From the NCBI RefSeq assembly GCF_000695255.1, contig NZ_JMIB01000003.1, positions 62,001 to 126,000 of the forward strand: DNA of 64,000 nucleotides, read 5' to 3'. The translations under genes were made by a program, and so were the position numbers. This DNA is from Photobacterium galatheae. Lineage in GTDB: Bacteria > Pseudomonadota > Gammaproteobacteria > Enterobacterales > Vibrionaceae. The notes below the pieces were generated by a model that had not been told where the DNA came from, made no database searches, and saw nothing but the letters and a program-made list of their open reading frames with translations. Below, one piece after another: positions 1-7,500 of this stretch (position 1 is its first letter; each line of letters starts with the position of its first letter).

Positions 1-2
1 TT

Positions 3-101
3 CAAACAGCCAACCCACGGTGGATTGTGGCCCACTTTGATGACGTGGTCGAGACAGCGACCAGCCACTTTGGCAAGTCATCCCTTGGTGTTCACACCTG
101 A
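3..101 (+). CDS. Possible 3' end of a gene cut by the window edge
   Basis: One forward frame is open from the first bases to a TGA and encodes about 32 residues with a plausible composition (for example WIVAHFDDVVE). Nothing identifies the family. The call rests only on an open frame running off the window edge, so it may be chance. Confidence 0.25.
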   Translation, partial: QTANPRWIVAHFDDVVETATSHFGKSSLGVHT

Positions 102-389
102 GTGGGACTGACTCAATGATCCTGAGCAAATCGGTAGCCATACATTCATGGGTGGCTGCCGATGGTTTAGGAATAGATAAACGTGCGTCAGCGGCTTTGC
201 TCATTTAGTCTTTCATGGGTTCGCTCAGGAATAGACGGTGGCGATAGACAAAAAGCAATACCAGCCCCCTTGAACAGTGCCTCACTAAAAACCGCAAAAA
301 CAAAAAAGCGTTAGCAAACCCTACTCTGCTAACGCTTTGAATAAACAGAACGTCATCTTACGAATGACGAGCATGTTTAAGTTGAACGA
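102..389. other. Non-coding stretch, one terminator recognised
   Basis: No convincing reading frame is seen here. The stretch has an imperfect hairpin around 131-161 (TCGG-AGCCA paired with TGGCT-CCGA) and a short direct repeat of AGGAATAGA near 172 and 230. The only assigned element is the terminator at its right end. Confidence 0.4.
302..338 (-). terminator. Intrinsic terminator of the reverse-strand gene at 390-782
   Basis: Perfect 12-bp inverted repeat AAAGCGTTAGCA / TGCTAACGCTTT with a 10-nt loop. On the reverse strand the stem is followed by a T run, so it should terminate the small gene just upstream. Confidence 0.85.
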
Positions 390-782
390 TTACGCTTGGT
401 TTGACTCTTCATCAATGTCGCAATCAGTACAACTTTGCAGTGCGATTTCGTGTTCAAAGACTGCTGTATCGTTACCTTCTGCCAGTAGCTCTGCTATTTC
501 ATCCGCGACTTCTTGCTCATCTTCCGCTTCAACTTGATTCGCTAGTTCTTCTTCTGAGTAACCGTAGAAATTCAGCAATAAGTAATCACGCGCTTCCTCT
601 TTCGTACAAGTAACCTTCACCGAAAGATCTGGCTCAACGTTGCCTTGTTCGATAATCGCACCCACTTGCGCTAGGACATCATCTTTCATCGCCACCGTTA
701 ACCAACCAAGATCAGTGCTTACTGTGGTTTTTTTACAGTTAAAACAAGGCAGTTGATGAAAGTAATAGTGAAAATCAGTCAT
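390..782 (-). CDS. Hypothetical acidic protein with terminal cysteine pairs
   Basis: Unrecognised protein of about 130 residues. The frame is open further upstream, but the internal ATG giving MTDFHYYFHQL is preferred because the preceding 18 residues are basic and low complexity. An N-terminal CxxC (CFNC) and a C-terminal CxxC (CTDC) could form a split metal site. The middle is glutamate-rich and probably helical (EEELANQVEAEDEQE). It is followed by a strong terminator, so it looks like a single-gene unit. Function unknown; soluble cytoplasmic protein inferred from the absence of a signal peptide or membrane segment. Confidence 0.6.
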   Translation of the reverse strand: MTDFHYYFHQLPCFNCKKTTVSTDLGWLTVAMKDDVLAQVGAIIEQGNVEPDLSVKVTCTKEEARDYLLLNFYGYSEEELANQVEAEDEQEVADEIAELLAEGNDTAVFEHEIALQSCTDCDIDEESNQA

Positions 783-1096
783 AGATAATTTCTTCTTTGA
801 GTGTGGTCTAGCAAGATTATGCGCGTTTTTCAGCAAAATACTATCTCAATAGTCATTAAAGGCTGGATTGCCGTGGATGATTTGGGACAGGACGCAGAGC
901 GAAGTGACGCTGATCACTCAGCGAATCTGTCGGGGCCTAGAGATAAATGGACAGAAGCGAGTTACGCGAAATCTGGTAAGCCGCTTATTTCAGATTAGCA
1001 AAAGTATCTTGAAACCTTAAACACTTGTTATGATGCATTTTTTTAGTAGTCCATGATAGAGTACAGCGCATCGTGCCAAAAAAGTAGAGCCAAGCC

Positions 1097-2743
1097 ATGT
1101 CAAAGATTGAAGGACACAAAATAAACATTAACACGCTGTTCAGTAGCGAGTATTTTTTTAGAATTCCAGAGTATCAACGCCCTTATTCATGGAGTAGAGA
1201 AAACTGTGAGCAACTTTTTGATGATATTTTTGAGTCTGATCGAGACAATGAGTACTTTCTTGGAACTGTCATCGCTCAAGAAGTAAGTAAATCTGGAAAT
1301 GCTACCAACTACGATGTTATAGATGGTCAGCAGAGAATGACAACACTGCAAATTTTGATGGCTTGCCTACGAGATATCATTAAAGATAACGAATACAAAG
1401 ATCCACTTAAGAAATATATTTATCAGCCGAAAAACCCAGTAAGTGGTATTGAAGAGCGCGATAGATTAGAAGTTAAAGAACGTACTTTTTTTAAAGCTCA
1501 TGTTCAAACTAACGGTTCTACGTTAAATAGCCCTAGCCTAGATAACTTGACAGACCAACAGATAAACATAGTTAAAGCGGTTGATATTTTCAACGAAAAG
1601 ATAGCCATTTTAAAGCAGAGTGAAATTGAGTCTTTAGTAAGCCATATATCTCAGCGTTGCATAGTAATCTTTGTATCTACTGAAAAGTTTGACGATGCGT
1701 TCAGAATGTTCTCAATAATTAATGACAGAGGAATTGATCTTAGAAGAATTGATATCCTCAAGGCTAAAAACTTGGGCAACCAAGTTATGCCGGACGTTAA
1801 TTTACGAAAGGAATACTCCAAAAAATGGGAGCAAATGGAAGATGATCTGGGTGGTGATGAGTTTGAAAGGTTAATCAATATAATCAAATTGATAGAGATT
1901 AAGCAAAAATCTAATAGTGAGCTAGTTAAGGTTTTTGAAGATATCTTCAAAAAAGGAAAGATTAAACCGGGTGAAGAGTTCATTGACTACATTGCTGACT
2001 ACAAAAATATTTACACAGATCTAGTTTTGAACAAAAGTCTGTTGGATTCATATGAAGACAAATCGAAATTCAACAGCTTAATTAACATCATGAATAGCTA
2101 TTTACGTGGTTCCGATTGGTTAGCACCACTATTGGCTTATTACAAAAAATTTAAGACCGAGAATATTTTTCAATTCCTGACAAAACTAGAAAGAAGTTAT
2201 TCATTTAGTTGGTTTATTGGCGAAACTAAAGATAAGAGAATAATTAAGATGTGCTCAATATTGAAAGATATTGATAAATACGCTAGCAGTTCTGACGTTC
2301 TAAGTAGTAATAACTTCCATATAGACGTGGATAAATACTCAGAAATCCTAATGAGTAATGATTTTGCCAAGAGAAACTTTGTTAAGTACGCCTTAGTTAA
2401 ACTAGAATATCTAATGTCCGATATTACAGCAGAAAGAAAGTTTGGGGCGGTAAGCATTGAGCATATTTTGCCTGTAAATCCAAAAGATGATTCAGATTGG
2501 AAGAAAAACTTTAGTGACGATGAAAGAACTAGGTGGACCCACAGCATTGCCAACCTTGTATTATTGAGTAAAAAGAAAAATTCTTCTGCTTCTAATTTTG
2601 ACTTTGAAGTTAAAAAATCAAAATACTTAAAAGGTAAGATATCTGATCTACCTCGCAGCTTAGCATTACTAAATGAAACCGAGTGGACTCCAACTGTTTT
2701 AGAAACAAAGTTAACTGAAATTGTTGACCTCATGACTGCATAG
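1097..2743 (+). CDS. GmrSD-like DUF262-DUF1524 protein (candidate defence nuclease)
   Basis: The 548-residue protein joins an N-terminal DUF262 domain and a C-terminal DUF1524 domain in one chain. DUF262 hallmarks are YQRPYSW at residues 26-32 and DGQQRMTTL at 76-84, a ParB/Srx-like NTP-binding loop. The DUF1524 His-Me finger motif is EHILP at 455-459, followed by the family signature NLVLLSKKKN. In GmrSD and BrxU this pair forms NTP-dependent type IV restriction enzymes acting on modified phage DNA; that role here is inferred from the family. The gene is clearly AT-rich compared with most of the window, which suggests transfer. It stands alone, with no methylase or specificity subunit nearby. 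The ribosome site before the ATG is weak. Confidence 0.85.
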   Translation: MSKIEGHKININTLFSSEYFFRIPEYQRPYSWSRENCEQLFDDIFESDRDNEYFLGTVIAQEVSKSGNATNYDVIDGQQRMTTLQILMACLRDIIKDNEYKDPLKKYIYQPKNPVSGIEERDRLEVKERTFFKAHVQTNGSTLNSPSLDNLTDQQINIVKAVDIFNEKIAILKQSEIESLVSHISQRCIVIFVSTEKFDDAFRMFSIINDRGIDLRRIDILKAKNLGNQVMPDVNLRKEYSKKWEQMEDDLGGDEFERLINIIKLIEIKQKSNSELVKVFEDIFKKGKIKPGEEFIDYIADYKNIYTDLVLNKSLLDSYEDKSKFNSLINIMNSYLRGSDWLAPLLAYYKKFKTENIFQFLTKLERSYSFSWFIGETKDKRIIKMCSILKDIDKYASSSDVLSSNNFHIDVDKYSEILMSNDFAKRNFVKYALVKLEYLMSDITAERKFGAVSIEHILPVNPKDDSDWKKNFSDDERTRWTHSIANLVLLSKKKNSSASNFDFEVKKSKYLKGKISDLPRSLALLNETEWTPTVLETKLTEIVDLMTA

Positions 2744-2749
2744 TCGAGA

Positions 2750-2813
2750 GCAGCCCAAGCGGTTAAGTTTGGGCTGCATCATAACGCTTTCTATGCGGCT
2801 TTTAGCCGCCTTT
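2750..2813 (+). terminator. Tandem hairpins ending the DUF262/DUF1524 gene
   Basis: A 9-bp stem GCAGCCCAA / TTGGGCTGC lies just after the stop codon. It is followed by a compact GCGGCT-TTT-AGCCGC hairpin at 2795-2809 leading into CTTTC. The second hairpin is the better intrinsic terminator, although its T run is short. Confidence 0.6.
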
Positions 2814-3391
2814 CATATTCTTATCATGCAACCTTTTTAATACCACATCAACGTGTAATCAATAGGTTAATGAAAGTTAACAGAGATTAGGTTGTATGAT
2901 GCCTTATAATTTCAGAAAAATGCTGTTACCCAAACACCTTCGGAGAACTTTTGATAGGGGAAATTACTAGGTTCGAAGTAAGCAAGAGCTTTTGCTCTGA
3001 ATTGTTTTGGGGCAAAAACAAGTCAGAACAACCACCCCACTCTGGTTGCAGCATGCTTCTCAAAGTGAAAAGTGACCTCTGAACGAATCCACCGAAGAAC
3101 CAGTGGCCAACACGTGACAGCACACCGATAAAAGCAGAAAGCCACCATCCAGCAGATTCTCGCTTCGGATGAATGACTTTCCTCTGTCCATCCCCTCCGG
3201 CAAGACACAAAAAAAGCCGGTCATGAAATACCGGCCTTTCTCTTGGTGCATCAATTTTTAATTTGAATCAGTTTCTCGAATGATTTGAAAGGGATAAATA
3301 AACAATCTATCTAAATCTAAAATAGATATTATTTTTAACAAAACATTATCCACTTAAAAAATATGCTCCGAATCTAATTTGTCAGGAAAAT
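2814..3391. other. Long intergenic region, no supported gene
   Basis: Short reverse frames exist here (around 2926-3254), but they overlap one another, lack ribosome sites and have no recognisable domain. The segment may be decayed DNA at the edge of the acquired nuclease gene. A terminator-like hairpin is present at 3209-3240. Confidence 0.45.
3209..3240 (-). terminator. Terminator-like hairpin, mainly reverse strand
   Basis: GCCGGT / ACCGGC stem with an 8-nt loop, flanked by seven A on the left. On the reverse strand this gives a stem followed by a T run. It probably ends the transcript of the Nudix/questin-oxidase operon about 150 bases upstream. Confidence 0.65.
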
Positions 3392-3799
3392 TCAAATGGC
3401 ATCAATCAGATTTGATGCCTTCAAATTCTCTAGCAAGATTCTCGCGACTTGGGAGCACTTGTCTTTTTCGTTATAACTGATCCAGACAATTTCCTCAATT
3501 TCTGCCGATGGTCTGCATTCGCCTTGAAATTCAGATTGATAGCAAGTTAACTTCACCTGAGTCCCTTCAGGTTTTCCATCCGCCTGAGCGTAATAAGTGC
3601 CGAGATATGACAACGTTTCAGGAATCAGATCAACCGCGACTTCTTCCTTAATTTCTCGAATCAGTGCCGCTTGATCACTTTCGCCCGCTTCTCTTTTTCC
3701 TCCCGGCACATAAAACATTGCTTTGCCGTGAGAACGTGCCATCAACACACGGTTATTCTTGATATGAACCCAGGCTAACTTATCAATTTCATGACTCAT
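3392..3799 (-). CDS. Nudix hydrolase
   Basis: About 135 residues. The start was placed at the ATG preceded by GGAG eight bases upstream, which removes 19 residues of a longer open frame. The Nudix box is visible as GKREAGE-x7-REIKEEVAV, matching Gx5Ex7REUxEExGU except that the usual final Gly is Ala. The glutamates of REIKEE bind the metal in this family, which cleaves nucleoside diphosphates linked to other groups. The substrate cannot be read from sequence. It is the last gene of an apparent operon with a questin-oxidase-like gene and two DUF606 transporters, suggesting a house-cleaning or metabolite-modifying role. Confidence 0.85.
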   Translation of the reverse strand: MSHEIDKLAWVHIKNNRVLMARSHGKAMFYVPGGKREAGESDQAALIREIKEEVAVDLIPETLSYLGTYYAQADGKPEGTQVKLTCYQSEFQGECRPSAEIEEIVWISYNEKDKCSQVARILLENLKASNLIDAI

Positions 3800-3870
3800 G
3801 TCATTTGCTCCATCACGTAAATGCATCAATTTTACATGAGTATCAATGAGATGCATATCTCATCGCGATT

Positions 3871-5061
3871 TCACCACTCTTCAATCGGTTCTTCCTCAAA
3901 TGAAGGTGGTAATTCCGGTGTCGCCGTAAACTGATAGGCTGCCGCTCTGAAAATGGTTCCGTTTTGTTTTTCCCACCATTTTTTCATCACGTAGACAAGT
4001 TTCGGGTTATGTTCTTCTTCTTCTTCCAAACCTCTGAGTACAATATGTTCCCACTCAGAATTAGCAATGCGTTCACTAAAATGATCAAAACGGTCTGAAT
4101 AAGTTTGATGCAGGGACAGTAGCTTCTCTGGCTTCGCAAACTTATCTGTGGCAAACAAAATACACTGTAAACCGATCCAATAATGACCAATGATATTTTT
4201 CGTCTCATGTTCAGGTAAATGGAGCGCAATCTTCTCCATCGCATATAATGACGTCACTAAATGGAGCAACAGGAAATCACCGGGTCTCGACAGATAGATT
4301 AAGGTCACCAGATAGAAAAGTTGCTCCCAGCATTCTTTAGACTCAAGCGTATTGAGCCATTTCGGGAGACGATAAATTTCCGGATGTCCCTGTATCAACA
4401 CTTTCGCGATCCGACTTTGAAGTCCCGATCTCAGCAGTTCAGGATGAATGCGGTCGAGTAAGGCCGGGTCCTCACTGTTCAATAACGTATCCAACCAATG
4501 CGTGAGACTTTCCCGACGCTCCGAATGCCACTGGTGTGAGAGCCTCATCAGAGACGCAACGGCATTTTCTTCGTCAAGCTGACTGTCAAATACCGCGCGT
4601 TCGGGATGGCAAGGCACATAGGAGAAAGCCATATAAGCGAGCCCTTCCACAATCATCCAACGGTGTTGAATGTCCAGTGCCCAGCCAAGATGGATGGTGC
4701 CATGCGTTAATGCGCCAGCCCAACCTTGAAGAAGCGTCGGGACATATTGCTGAAGTACGGCTGCCATTCCTTTTTGGGAAATTTCTTTATCAAAGAAATC
4801 ACAATACCCCCAAAAGCTGGTTCGCTTGCCTAAAAAATCTTTCCAGTTTTGTTCATCGATCTGATATTTACTTTTTCTGGGGGCTTCCAGCCCCATGCCA
4901 TAGGGGGTTAATTCTGCATAATTTTCATAATAGGCTTTAATTCGCTCAGCATGAATTCCTAAGCCATTTAATGCAATCACAGCGTGTTTAATATGGTTTG
5001 TCAGATGACCATTAAATTCAATGTCATACGTTTGATCATCCAATAATTCATTGATACTCAT
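3871..5061 (-). CDS. Questin oxidase-like protein (DUF4243 family)
   Basis: 396 residues with the histidine-containing segment typical of the questin oxidase/DUF4243 family (HGTIHLGWALD at about 119-129, then RWMIVEGLAYMAFSY). Fungal members cleave the anthraquinone questin; bacterial relatives are uncharacterised. No signal peptide, so a cytoplasmic enzyme is inferred. AAGGGA precedes the ATG at good spacing. The gene lies 25 bases behind a DUF606 transporter and 71 before the Nudix gene, so the four are probably cotranscribed. The histidines could bind a metal or flavin, but the sequence alone does not show a cofactor. Confidence 0.7.
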   Translation of the reverse strand: MSINELLDDQTYDIEFNGHLTNHIKHAVIALNGLGIHAERIKAYYENYAELTPYGMGLEAPRKSKYQIDEQNWKDFLGKRTSFWGYCDFFDKEISQKGMAAVLQQYVPTLLQGWAGALTHGTIHLGWALDIQHRWMIVEGLAYMAFSYVPCHPERAVFDSQLDEENAVASLMRLSHQWHSERRESLTHWLDTLLNSEDPALLDRIHPELLRSGLQSRIAKVLIQGHPEIYRLPKWLNTLESKECWEQLFYLVTLIYLSRPGDFLLLHLVTSLYAMEKIALHLPEHETKNIIGHYWIGLQCILFATDKFAKPEKLLSLHQTYSDRFDHFSERIANSEWEHIVLRGLEEEEEHNPKLVYVMKKWWEKQNGTIFRAAAYQFTATPELPPSFEEEPIEEW

Positions 5062-5086
5062 TCAATTTCCCTTTTTATTTAATGGT

Positions 5087-5515
5087 CTATTTCTTTTTAC
5101 TGCTTAAGTAAATTCCTGATAATACAAGACACACACCCAGAACCCGGTATACACCCGGTGCCGTTCCCTGACTCAGACAGTCAATGATGACAGCAGAGAG
5201 CATCTGACCGGCAATCACAAAAATGGCTGCATTCATTGCACCTAAGCGTGGAAAAATATAGCTGCTGATAGCAACAAACAGTGCGCCAAAAACACCCCCG
5301 ATATAGGCCCATGACGGTAATTGACTCAGCTGTGAGAATTGCCAATCTGAACCCAATGAAGTGACTAAAATGAGTGTCAGAAAAAGTAAACCAACAACAT
5401 GGTTCCAGAGTGACGCGCTAAAAGATCCTAAAGAAACACTCAACTGCCCATTAATTGTTCTTGCTGTGCCAATCATGATTCCGTTGAACATTGCAATCAA
5501 TAAAAAAGTAAACAT
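5087..5515 (-). CDS. DUF606 (YdcZ-like) small DMT-family membrane protein
   Basis: 142 residues with about five hydrophobic segments and a short basic tail (SSKKK). Members of this family are half-size drug/metabolite transporters with around 140-150 residues. It follows another DUF606 gene with five bases between them, and its Shine-Dalgarno overlaps the stop of that gene, indicating translational coupling. Paired DUF606 proteins may form antiparallel heterodimers. Substrate unknown; the neighbouring questin-oxidase-like and Nudix enzymes might act on the same compound. Confidence 0.8.
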   Translation of the reverse strand: MFTFLLIAMFNGIMIGTARTINGQLSVSLGSFSASLWNHVVGLLFLTLILVTSLGSDWQFSQLSQLPSWAYIGGVFGALFVAISSYIFPRLGAMNAAIFVIAGQMLSAVIIDCLSQGTAPGVYRVLGVCLVLSGIYLSSKKK

Positions 5516-5520
5516 AAAGC

Positions 5521-6012
5521 TTAAGCTCCGAATAAAATCATCATACTGCCGATCAGAACCAGTGAAATAACACCCATATCGATCATCGTTATTTTTCTTT
5601 TCTGTGTATTGAGCAAACCAAAATAATCAGAAACGATCCCGAATGCGATTTGACCAACCAAACCTAAAGAAATGGTGCTGGATAAAGAAAGCCCCCCATT
5701 AATCGCGAGTGCCGCAAGAATGACGGTAAATGCACCGGGAATTCCCCCGAGGTACAACCATAACGGGATTTTTTTTCTTTCCTTTACTTGTTGCGCATTT
5801 CCCTGCCCTGAGAGGAGCCGATAGGTGATCAGAACAATGAGCAAAGCAGTCACGGCACCAACACCATGAGCGACCCAAGAAGCAAAAATTGCTGAGGTAT
5901 CTTTGGCTAAGTAACTGTTTGTCTGAATCATTAATGTAAGAAAACTCCCGCCAATGATGGCGAGACAGATATTTTTAATGGTGTTTACCATGCCGACCTT
6001 GTCTTTACTCAT
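5521..6012 (-). CDS. DUF606 (YdcZ-like) small DMT-family membrane protein
   Basis: 163 residues when started at the ATG that follows AAGGA by five bases; an earlier ATG seven codons upstream has no ribosome site. It is hydrophobic with about five membrane segments and a paralogue of the next gene downstream. It is the first gene of a four-gene unit (two DUF606, questin-oxidase-like, Nudix). Two similar palindromes lie just upstream and probably bind the regulator of the unit. Transport across the inner membrane is inferred from the family; the substrate is unknown. Confidence 0.8.
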   Translation of the reverse strand: MSKDKVGMVNTIKNICLAIIGGSFLTLMIQTNSYLAKDTSAIFASWVAHGVGAVTALLIVLITYRLLSGQGNAQQVKERKKIPLWLYLGGIPGAFTVILAALAINGGLSLSSTISLGLVGQIAFGIVSDYFGLLNTQKRKITMIDMGVISLVLIGSMMILFGA

Positions 6013-6039
6013 GTACATCCTTAATGCTTTCATTGAAGT

Positions 6040-6055
6040 ATCTTTTTAAAAAGAT
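6040..6055. promoter_or_regulatory. Palindromic operator 1 upstream of the DUF606 operon
   Basis: Perfect 16-bp palindrome ATCTTTTTAAAAAGAT inside a longer AAGTATCTTTTT context. A second copy lies with its centre 42 bp away, about four helical turns, as expected for two dimers bound on one DNA face. The regulator is not encoded next to it. Confidence 0.6.
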
Positions 6056-6081
6056 ATATCCAATCACCAAAAACATCAAGT

Positions 6082-6097
6082 ATCTTTTTGGAAAGAT
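6082..6097. promoter_or_regulatory. Palindromic operator 2 upstream of the DUF606 operon
   Basis: Near-palindrome ATCTTTTTGGAAAGAT sharing the half-sites ATCTTT / AAAGAT and the left flank AAGT with operator 1. The arrangement suggests a winged-helix repressor of the HxlR or MarR type, but this is inference. Confidence 0.6.
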
Positions 6098-6285
6098 TGT
6101 TTGAGCGGAGAAAAAATCACCGGATCGGGCCATTGAAGATGCTGTTTACAGCGCCGATTCAGGATGCATCAAAGCGGCGTGAGCCGGCGCAATGAAAAAA
6201 CAACCCGACTTCGACAAATATCACTCTCTTTTACCGAAACAGGACTAATCTTGATCTAAATCCACGACACAACAAGGAGTTGGAG

Positions 6286-6618
6286 ATGGGCAGTTATGAG
6301 TTGAAGAAAGCCAAAAACGATCAGATTTACTTTGTTCTGAAAGCCGCAAACGGCGAGGTTATCCTCAAAAGTGAAATGTATACCACGAAGGCCGCCGCTC
6401 AGAATGGCATCAAATCCGTTCAGACCAATTCTCCCAATGCTGAGCAGTTCGAGCTAAAAGAAGGCGCAAACGGACAATTTCACTTCAATCTGAAAGCGAA
6501 AAATCACCAGATCATTGGCAGCAGTGAGATGTATAAATCGAAGGCTGGCGCAGACAACGGGATCAAGTCGGTTCAGAAAAACGGCCCGACAGACAAAGTG
6601 AAAGATCTGACAGCCTGA
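6286..6618 (+). CDS. YegP-like DUF1508 protein
   Basis: 110 residues, the usual length for YegP. It contains two tandem DUF1508 repeats: YFVLKAANGEVILKSEMY at about 14-31 and FHFNLKAKNHQIIGSSEMY in the second half, each followed by an A-x2-GIKSVQ helix. The ATG preceded by AAGGAG at six bases was chosen over an upstream in-frame TTG. The function of YegP is not established; the fold is a small alpha/beta repeat. No operon partner is evident. Confidence 0.9.
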   Translation: MGSYELKKAKNDQIYFVLKAANGEVILKSEMYTTKAAAQNGIKSVQTNSPNAEQFELKEGANGQFHFNLKAKNHQIIGSSEMYKSKAGADNGIKSVQKNGPTDKVKDLTA

Positions 6619-6647
6619 ACAAACACGGGACGGCTTTTTTCGCATCT

Positions 6648-6677
6648 CATCTCCATTAGCGAATGCAAATGGAGATG
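6648..6677. promoter_or_regulatory. Inverted repeat before the lut operon
   Basis: Perfect 9-bp arms CATCTCCAT / ATGGAGATG separated by 12 bases, between the YegP-like gene and lutA. No T run follows, so an operator or mRNA hairpin is more likely than a terminator. No lut regulator gene is in the vicinity. Confidence 0.4.
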
Positions 6678-6732
6678 AAATTCCATGTTGATCAATGATT
6701 CATGTCTCCGCATGTCGAACAGGGAGTCCTGC

Positions 6733-7500
6733 ATGCACATCCGTCGCCTTTATCCTGCCAAACCACAAAAAGTCTATCTCTATGCCACCTGCCTCGTCGA
6801 TCTGTTTGATCCTCAGGCTGGATTAGACGCCATCTCACTGCTTGAACGGGAAGGGATTGAGGTCTGCTTCATTCCCAAGCAAACTTGCTGTGGTCAACCG
6901 GCTTACAGCAGCGGCTACAACCGCGAATCCCGTCAGATCGCCTTCAATCAGATTGCCCTGTTTCCGGAACCCTGGCCGGTTGTGGTGCTGTCTGGTTCCT
7001 GTGGCGGCATGATGCACCACCACTATCGGCGTCTGTTCAAAGACAGCGAACATGAAACTGTCGTCAATCAGTTTTGTGAGCGGGTGTTTGAACTGACGGA
7101 GTTTCTGATCAATGTCTGTCGGGTGCGCTGGCAGGATACCGGTCAGCCAGCTTCGGTGGTCATGCACACGTCCTGCGCCGCGCGGCGTGAAATGCAGGTC
7201 CATGTCACTGCCCGACAGCTCCTCAGCCAGCTCGAACACGTCGAACTCCGGGAACAGGCTTACGACAGTGAATGCTGCGGCTTCGGTGGCACTTTTGCGG
7301 TTCGTCATCCGAACATCAGTCAGGCTATGGTCGAAGATAAAACACGCCACCTTTGCGACACACAGGCAGAGCACTTCGTCAGTGCAGACTGGGGCTGCCT
7401 GCTCAATATCAACGGCGCGCTCGCTTATCAGGGACAAAAGTTACAGGGTCAGCACCTCGCCAGTTTTCTGCTCAACCGCATCGAGGGTCAGCATGAGTAA
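6733..7500 (+). CDS. lutA: LutA, lactate utilization Fe-S protein
   Basis: 255 residues from the ATG preceded by GGGAG at six bases; the frame is open 16 codons further upstream. Two CCG (cysteine-rich) domains are seen: CCGQPAYSSG near residue 53 and ECCGFGGTFAV near 195, typical of LutA/YkgE and related heterodisulfide-reductase-like subunits that carry Fe-S clusters. LutABC oxidises L-lactate to pyruvate at the cytoplasmic side without LldD. The stop overlaps the lutB start by eight bases, so the three genes are translationally coupled. Confidence 0.93.
   Translation: MHIRRLYPAKPQKVYLYATCLVDLFDPQAGLDAISLLEREGIEVCFIPKQTCCGQPAYSSGYNRESRQIAFNQIALFPEPWPVVVLSGSCGGMMHHHYRRLFKDSEHETVVNQFCERVFELTEFLINVCRVRWQDTGQPASVVMHTSCAARREMQVHVTARQLLSQLEHVELREQAYDSECCGFGGTFAVRHPNISQAMVEDKTRHLCDTQAEHFVSADWGCLLNINGALAYQGQKLQGQHLASFLLNRIEGQHE

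Noticed and set aside
883-894. TTGGGACAGGAC resembling the transposase-linked motif
   Set aside because: Only GGGACAG is shared and there is no inverted partner, so a chance match is likely.
801-998. 65-codon forward open frame upstream of the DUF262/DUF1524 gene
   Set aside because: No ribosome site, no recognised domain, and it overlaps the 5' end of the reverse-strand gene.
7112-7492. In-frame 5' extension of lutB
   Set aside because: It overlaps lutA in another frame, is Ser/Arg-rich and unlike LutB; the coupled ATG at 7493 fits the family length.
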